From Neelides folsomi (Eukaryota > Arthropoda > Collembola > Neelipleona > Neelidae), in the NCBI GenBank assembly GCA_034687125.1, contig JAQGBZ010000130.1:62001-126000 (forward strand): a stretch of 64,000 nucleotides of DNA. Direction: 5' to 3'. Made by a program: the position numbers and the translations under genes. Positions 60,501 through 64,000 of this stretch are shown here, piece after piece (position 1 is the first letter of the stretch; every line of letters starts with the position of its first letter). The notes beneath the pieces were generated by a model, which searched no databases, was not told the DNA's origin, and worked only from the letters and a program-made list of their open reading frames with translations.

Positions 60501-63123
60501 TTATTTATTTAATATTATAAATGTAATTGATATACTAATTAAACTTTTATGTTTAACGTGCTTTCAAATTTCCATTCAATATTATCTTTTGGCTTATCAA
60601 AGTGAACGCAAGAGCGTAAATAAAACTCGTTGTTGAGTTCTTTTAAATAAAAGGTTACACCAAATATTGGTGTATCTGTATTATTTTCTTTAAAAAATGT
60701 CATATTTCCGCGAATAGTACTTGTTAAATTTTTCCTTGTTCGAAGCACTACCACTTGATTGGATTCAAAAGCTCCAATCCCCAAATCTTAAAAATTAAAG
60801 CAAAGTAACATAATATTTTTTTAATTACATCGATATTAAAATGCTAAAAATTCTTTTAAATTTATTAAAGCCGTGATAAAACAAATAATTTCCCTTACCT
60901 GGAGTTGAATTCCCATCAACATCAATTGAGGCTGAGAATGATGATCCAAATGATTTTATCGGATTCATATGAGAAATGTCAGAAGCAACAATTTTTTGAC
61001 CCAAAATTAAAATGCTATCTTTATTGCCATAAAAGATGTAAACAGCTCCACCCCCATTTTCTAAAGGTGCTCCAATTGCAATATCTATATATAATTTATA
61101 TAATCTTCGAGTTAGCAATTTTCAAAGAAAATTTAATTTAATTTCAATACCGTTATATTTGTCATCGTTAATGTCACCAAGAAAGATCATTGCTGAACCA
61201 AATCTCGATCCAGAAGATTGATGATTTAATAATTTTGTGGGATTTTTCTCATCCTGTTTAAATATAAAAATAATGTAAACTTAAATATTTATAATATGCA
61301 CCAAAAAAATATCTATGCTATTTGGTGTAAGTTTGTTCAATATAATTTTAACCGTAGCTAAGTTGTATACATAAACTTGTCCGTCGTCCTTGCAATTCTC
61401 CGAAGTTTCACATTTTGAGTACATCGGAGCTCCCACAAAAAGTTCATCAATTTTATCGTTATTGACATCACCACTCATGAGAACAGATCCAAAATATGAA
61501 CAAATGTGATTTTTGGAATCATTGTTTGGACGAATTGTAATTGAACCGACCATGTATGTATGAAAAAAATGGTTCAAATGTTTCACAGAAAACACTTCGA
61601 CGCTTCCGTTAATATCAAGTCTGGGCGATCCTGCTGCAACATATGTTAGGCTATCATTAAAGTATTTACCTGATGTGACTGCGTATCCTGTAATGATTAT
61701 ATAATAAAAATTAAAAAAATTAAATTAAATTGATATTGAAACATTGATTAAATAAAATGATTCAAATATCGCTTTGATAAGAATTTCTGTTATTAAGGCA
61801 TAATTTTAATATATTATGTATTTATTTATTTTAATTAATGTCAAAGTAAAATTACCAAAATATTCGAATGTAAAAGAGGTATTGGTAGTTTTACTAACAA
61901 TTTGATAATATTTAAATTCCTTATTTTCATAACTATTTGATCTTTCCTTTGATAGATTAGATTTATTGTAGTTATAGATGACAAGTGCCCCTGAAAAAAC
62001 AACTCTTTAATATTATTTTATTGGTGGTATTGGTTTAATGAAAATATAAAAGTATAAATATTTATTCTAAAAATTAATTCACCGTCCCAGAATGAAGCTC
62101 CTGGAGCCCCCAAGATCAATTCAAATGTATCATTGGGAAAATGAGCTGAAAATCCACTTTGGCTCGAAATAGTGTCATTGCATTTTTTAAACTCTCCAGA
62201 TTTTTCATCTTGGCATCTAGTTTCTTCAACTTTGGTTTTGGTTAGATTGAAAAAGGGATATAGTCGATGGGAATATCGATTTTCAAATAAAGTTTCATTG
62301 GTGGGTTTATTAAGATCAGTGAGGTTTGAAAATTTGAGATAATAACAAGCTCCATTTACAGCCTTCTTTTGTGCTCTCAATAAATTTGGAGCGCATGCGA
62401 GGAAAGTTCCATCTTTTTCATCTTTTTTGAAATTTGAAATGGCCATGTTTAGTCCCATTTGGCTTCCATTGAAAGTTTCACTTATTGGTACATCGTGAAA
62501 AGTTAAAGTTCCCTTATTATTAAAGCAATCATTTGATATTTGACAAGTTTCCTCTACATATATAAAATAGAGAATTTTAAAGCATTTTTATCATAATTAA
62601 AAACACATTTGTTTGATAATTATGAAGATTAATTTGAGTTTTAAAATAAATACAGGTACTTACGTATTTTAGTTTTATTTTTGGGAAAATCGAGATTTAA
62701 AATATCACAATTATTTTGAATATGTGTAGAATTTTTGTTAAGTGAAAATTTACAGCGATAAACATGTCCAGGATTTTCATATTCTTCAGAAATAAAATTA
62801 CTTCCGTTGGGAGCTCCAATTAATATAAACCTTAAAAAACATTATTTTTATCTTCTAATAATAAAATCTAAAATAAAATTTATAACTAAAAAACTAAAAT
62901 TGTCTGAAAATTATGTTTAAAAGAATTACCAACTATCGCTACTATGTGAAATGAATGGAATTAAAGTTACAGATTGTCCAAAATGATTTTGCGAACCAAT
63001 TTTTTCAGTTATTAATATTGGATTTTCTATGTCAAAGGAAGAATTGACAATTTGTGAGAATATTATTATAAATGTAAAAAATATAAATAAAATATTTTTT
63101 ACATTCAAAAATGATTTAAACAT
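57543..63123 (-). CDS. integrin alpha subunit, complete, without I domain
   Basis: Cell adhesion receptor chain that pairs with an integrin beta. Eighteen exons from 63123 to 57543: 62930-63123, 62664-62830, 62083-62553, 61856-61990, 61302-61687, 61151-61253, 60899-61084, 60545-60786, 60284-60450, 59932-60118, 59673-59838, 59383-59584, 59075-59308, 58831-58977, 58255-58726, 57944-58125, 57790-57846 and 57543-57608. About 1254 residues. A signal peptide is followed by FG-GAP repeats with Ca2+ loops DVNNDKIDE and DINDDKYND, then leg domains, an RTKR furin site near residue 1096, a membrane helix (ISLLVYILSAIGGLFLLLVF) and the hallmark KLGFFKR. No I domain. The junction of exons 8 and 9 is one base out of frame (see findings). 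Cleavage site fits the non-I-domain, laminin/RGD-type alpha chains. Confidence 0.92.
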
Positions 63124-63866
63124 TATTATTAATAATATTATTTAAGATCAAAAGATGATAAAGATATGAATATATTTAACTTTGAAACAAGGCAAATGGA
63201 TTTTAAAGGAAATTTAGTAAAATTCCATAGAATGGTTATAAAAATCTAAACCACATATATTAGTAACTGGTATGAATGATTAACTTAAATGACGTTAAAT
63301 CTCTTAACTTTGAATGATTCTATTTTCTCTTTAAACATTAAAATTGAAAGTTATATATGTATTAATTGAAATATTATAATTGTATAGAGGACATACGCTT
63401 TTATATGGATGATAAATTCAGATATACTTTGCATTATATGTATATCATGTGATTTGCAATATTATATCTCGCAATATTATATCGTTATATCTTATATTTG
63501 GTTTACATATTGTGGTTGAATATATTTCACAAGGAAAATCGATTAACTTTCCTGCTTTCCTCCAATGAAGGAAGTTTATTTATTTTTTAATATACCATAT
63601 GTACAATAAAATGTCTTATTTCATTTACATAGATTAATTTTTACTATCTGTATTATTAATTATGTTTTTTAAACATTTTTACTTTATTACCTATTATTTT
63701 TGTGATTGTGTAGATGCTGCTGTTCCAACCTGCTATTTATGTATTTAAATCCAATAACATAATAATCCCATTCTCTTGTGTTATTGTTATTGTTGATGGA
63801 TAAAAACATACACTATTTTTTCATGCATTTCTATTTATTTAACTATTATAATAAATAATTTATTAT
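63124..63866. other. intergenic, no gene seen
   Basis: AT-rich spacer, promoter side of the integrin gene. Nothing supported. Confidence 0.55.
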
Positions 63867-64000
63867 TTACATAAATTCAGCTTTAAGCTCTTTCGAGACA
63901 GCGTTCAAATTTTCATAAACGATTTTAAACGCCCCAGTATAAGAATGGACAATGTAAGGCAATTGATGCTCCTTTGCGAATTCTCTCACTCTCCCACAAA
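63867..64000 (-). CDS. 3' end of an unidentified gene (partial)
   Basis: The minus strand from the window edge to a TAA at 63867-63869 reads an open coding-like frame of 43 residues, with CGRVREFAKEHQLPYIVHSY and ENLNAVSKELKAEF. Composition is clearly less AT-rich than its surroundings, which supports an exon. Too short to name a family; the rest lies beyond the window. Confidence 0.55.
   Translation of the reverse strand, partial: CGRVREFAKEHQLPYIVHSYTGAFKIVYENLNAVSKELKAEFM

Noticed and set aside
1-64000. CRISPR arrays, bacterial operons or integrated viral genes
   Set aside because: No regularly spaced repeats, no polycistronic layout and no viral polymerase, capsid or envelope-type frames were seen.

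Overview
The window is AT-rich nuclear DNA of an arthropod. Genes are split by many short introns (mostly about 50-200 bp, GT-AG). The content is animal and arthropod: gustatory receptors, ionotropic receptors, an integrin alpha chain, cyclin H, a sigma-like GST, an alpha-arrestin and a glycine-rich secreted protein. The mix of ionotropic receptors, a VMO-I-type secreted protein, a wax-ester-synthase/DGAT-like acyltransferase and a gulonolactone-oxidase-like flavoprotein suggests a springtail or another small AT-rich arthropod. That placement is inference. No rRNA, tRNA, CRISPR or bacterial features were seen. I built the gene models by hand: exons were joined where GT-AG borders, codon phase and protein-family continuity agreed.

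Layout. 0-7 kb: 3' part of an SLC4 bicarbonate transporter (+), a small secreted protein (-) and a complete SLC1 glutamate transporter (-). 7-21 kb: two paralogous ten-exon ionotropic receptors (-) that flank an FABP gene (+) and a PPxY alpha-arrestin gene (+) whose first exon sits in a GC-rich island. 22-25 kb: a small glycine-rich secreted peptide (+), a decayed FLYWCH/MULE transposon (-) and two odd repeat patches. 25-33 kb: an atypical sigma-like GST (+), a secreted CRAL-TRIO protein (-), a WS/DGAT acyltransferase (-) and a retinol-dehydrogenase-like SDR (-). 33-40 kb: a three-repeat VMO-I-like secreted protein (-) and an F-box/LRR-like protein (-). 40-47 kb: a type I sulfatase (+), a small secreted peptide (+) and two tandem gustatory receptors (-). 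47-57 kb: a frameshifted VAO-type sugar-lactone oxidase (-), a glycine-rich cuticle-like protein (-), cyclin H (+) and a small cysteine-bearing secreted protein (+). 57-64 kb: an 18-exon integrin alpha chain (-), then the 3' end of an unidentified gene (-).

The genes do not form one pathway. Two local themes stand out. Chemosensory genes occur as a pair of IRs and a pair of GRs. Lipid handling recurs in FABP, CRAL-TRIO, WS/DGAT and SDR genes. Two genes, the oxidase and the integrin, each miss exactly one base from an otherwise consistent model, so either real lesions or assembly errors are present. No convincing new multi-gene system was found. The best leads are the secreted CRAL-TRIO protein, the GST that lacks its usual catalytic residues, the foldback element inside an IR intron and the small secreted peptides.
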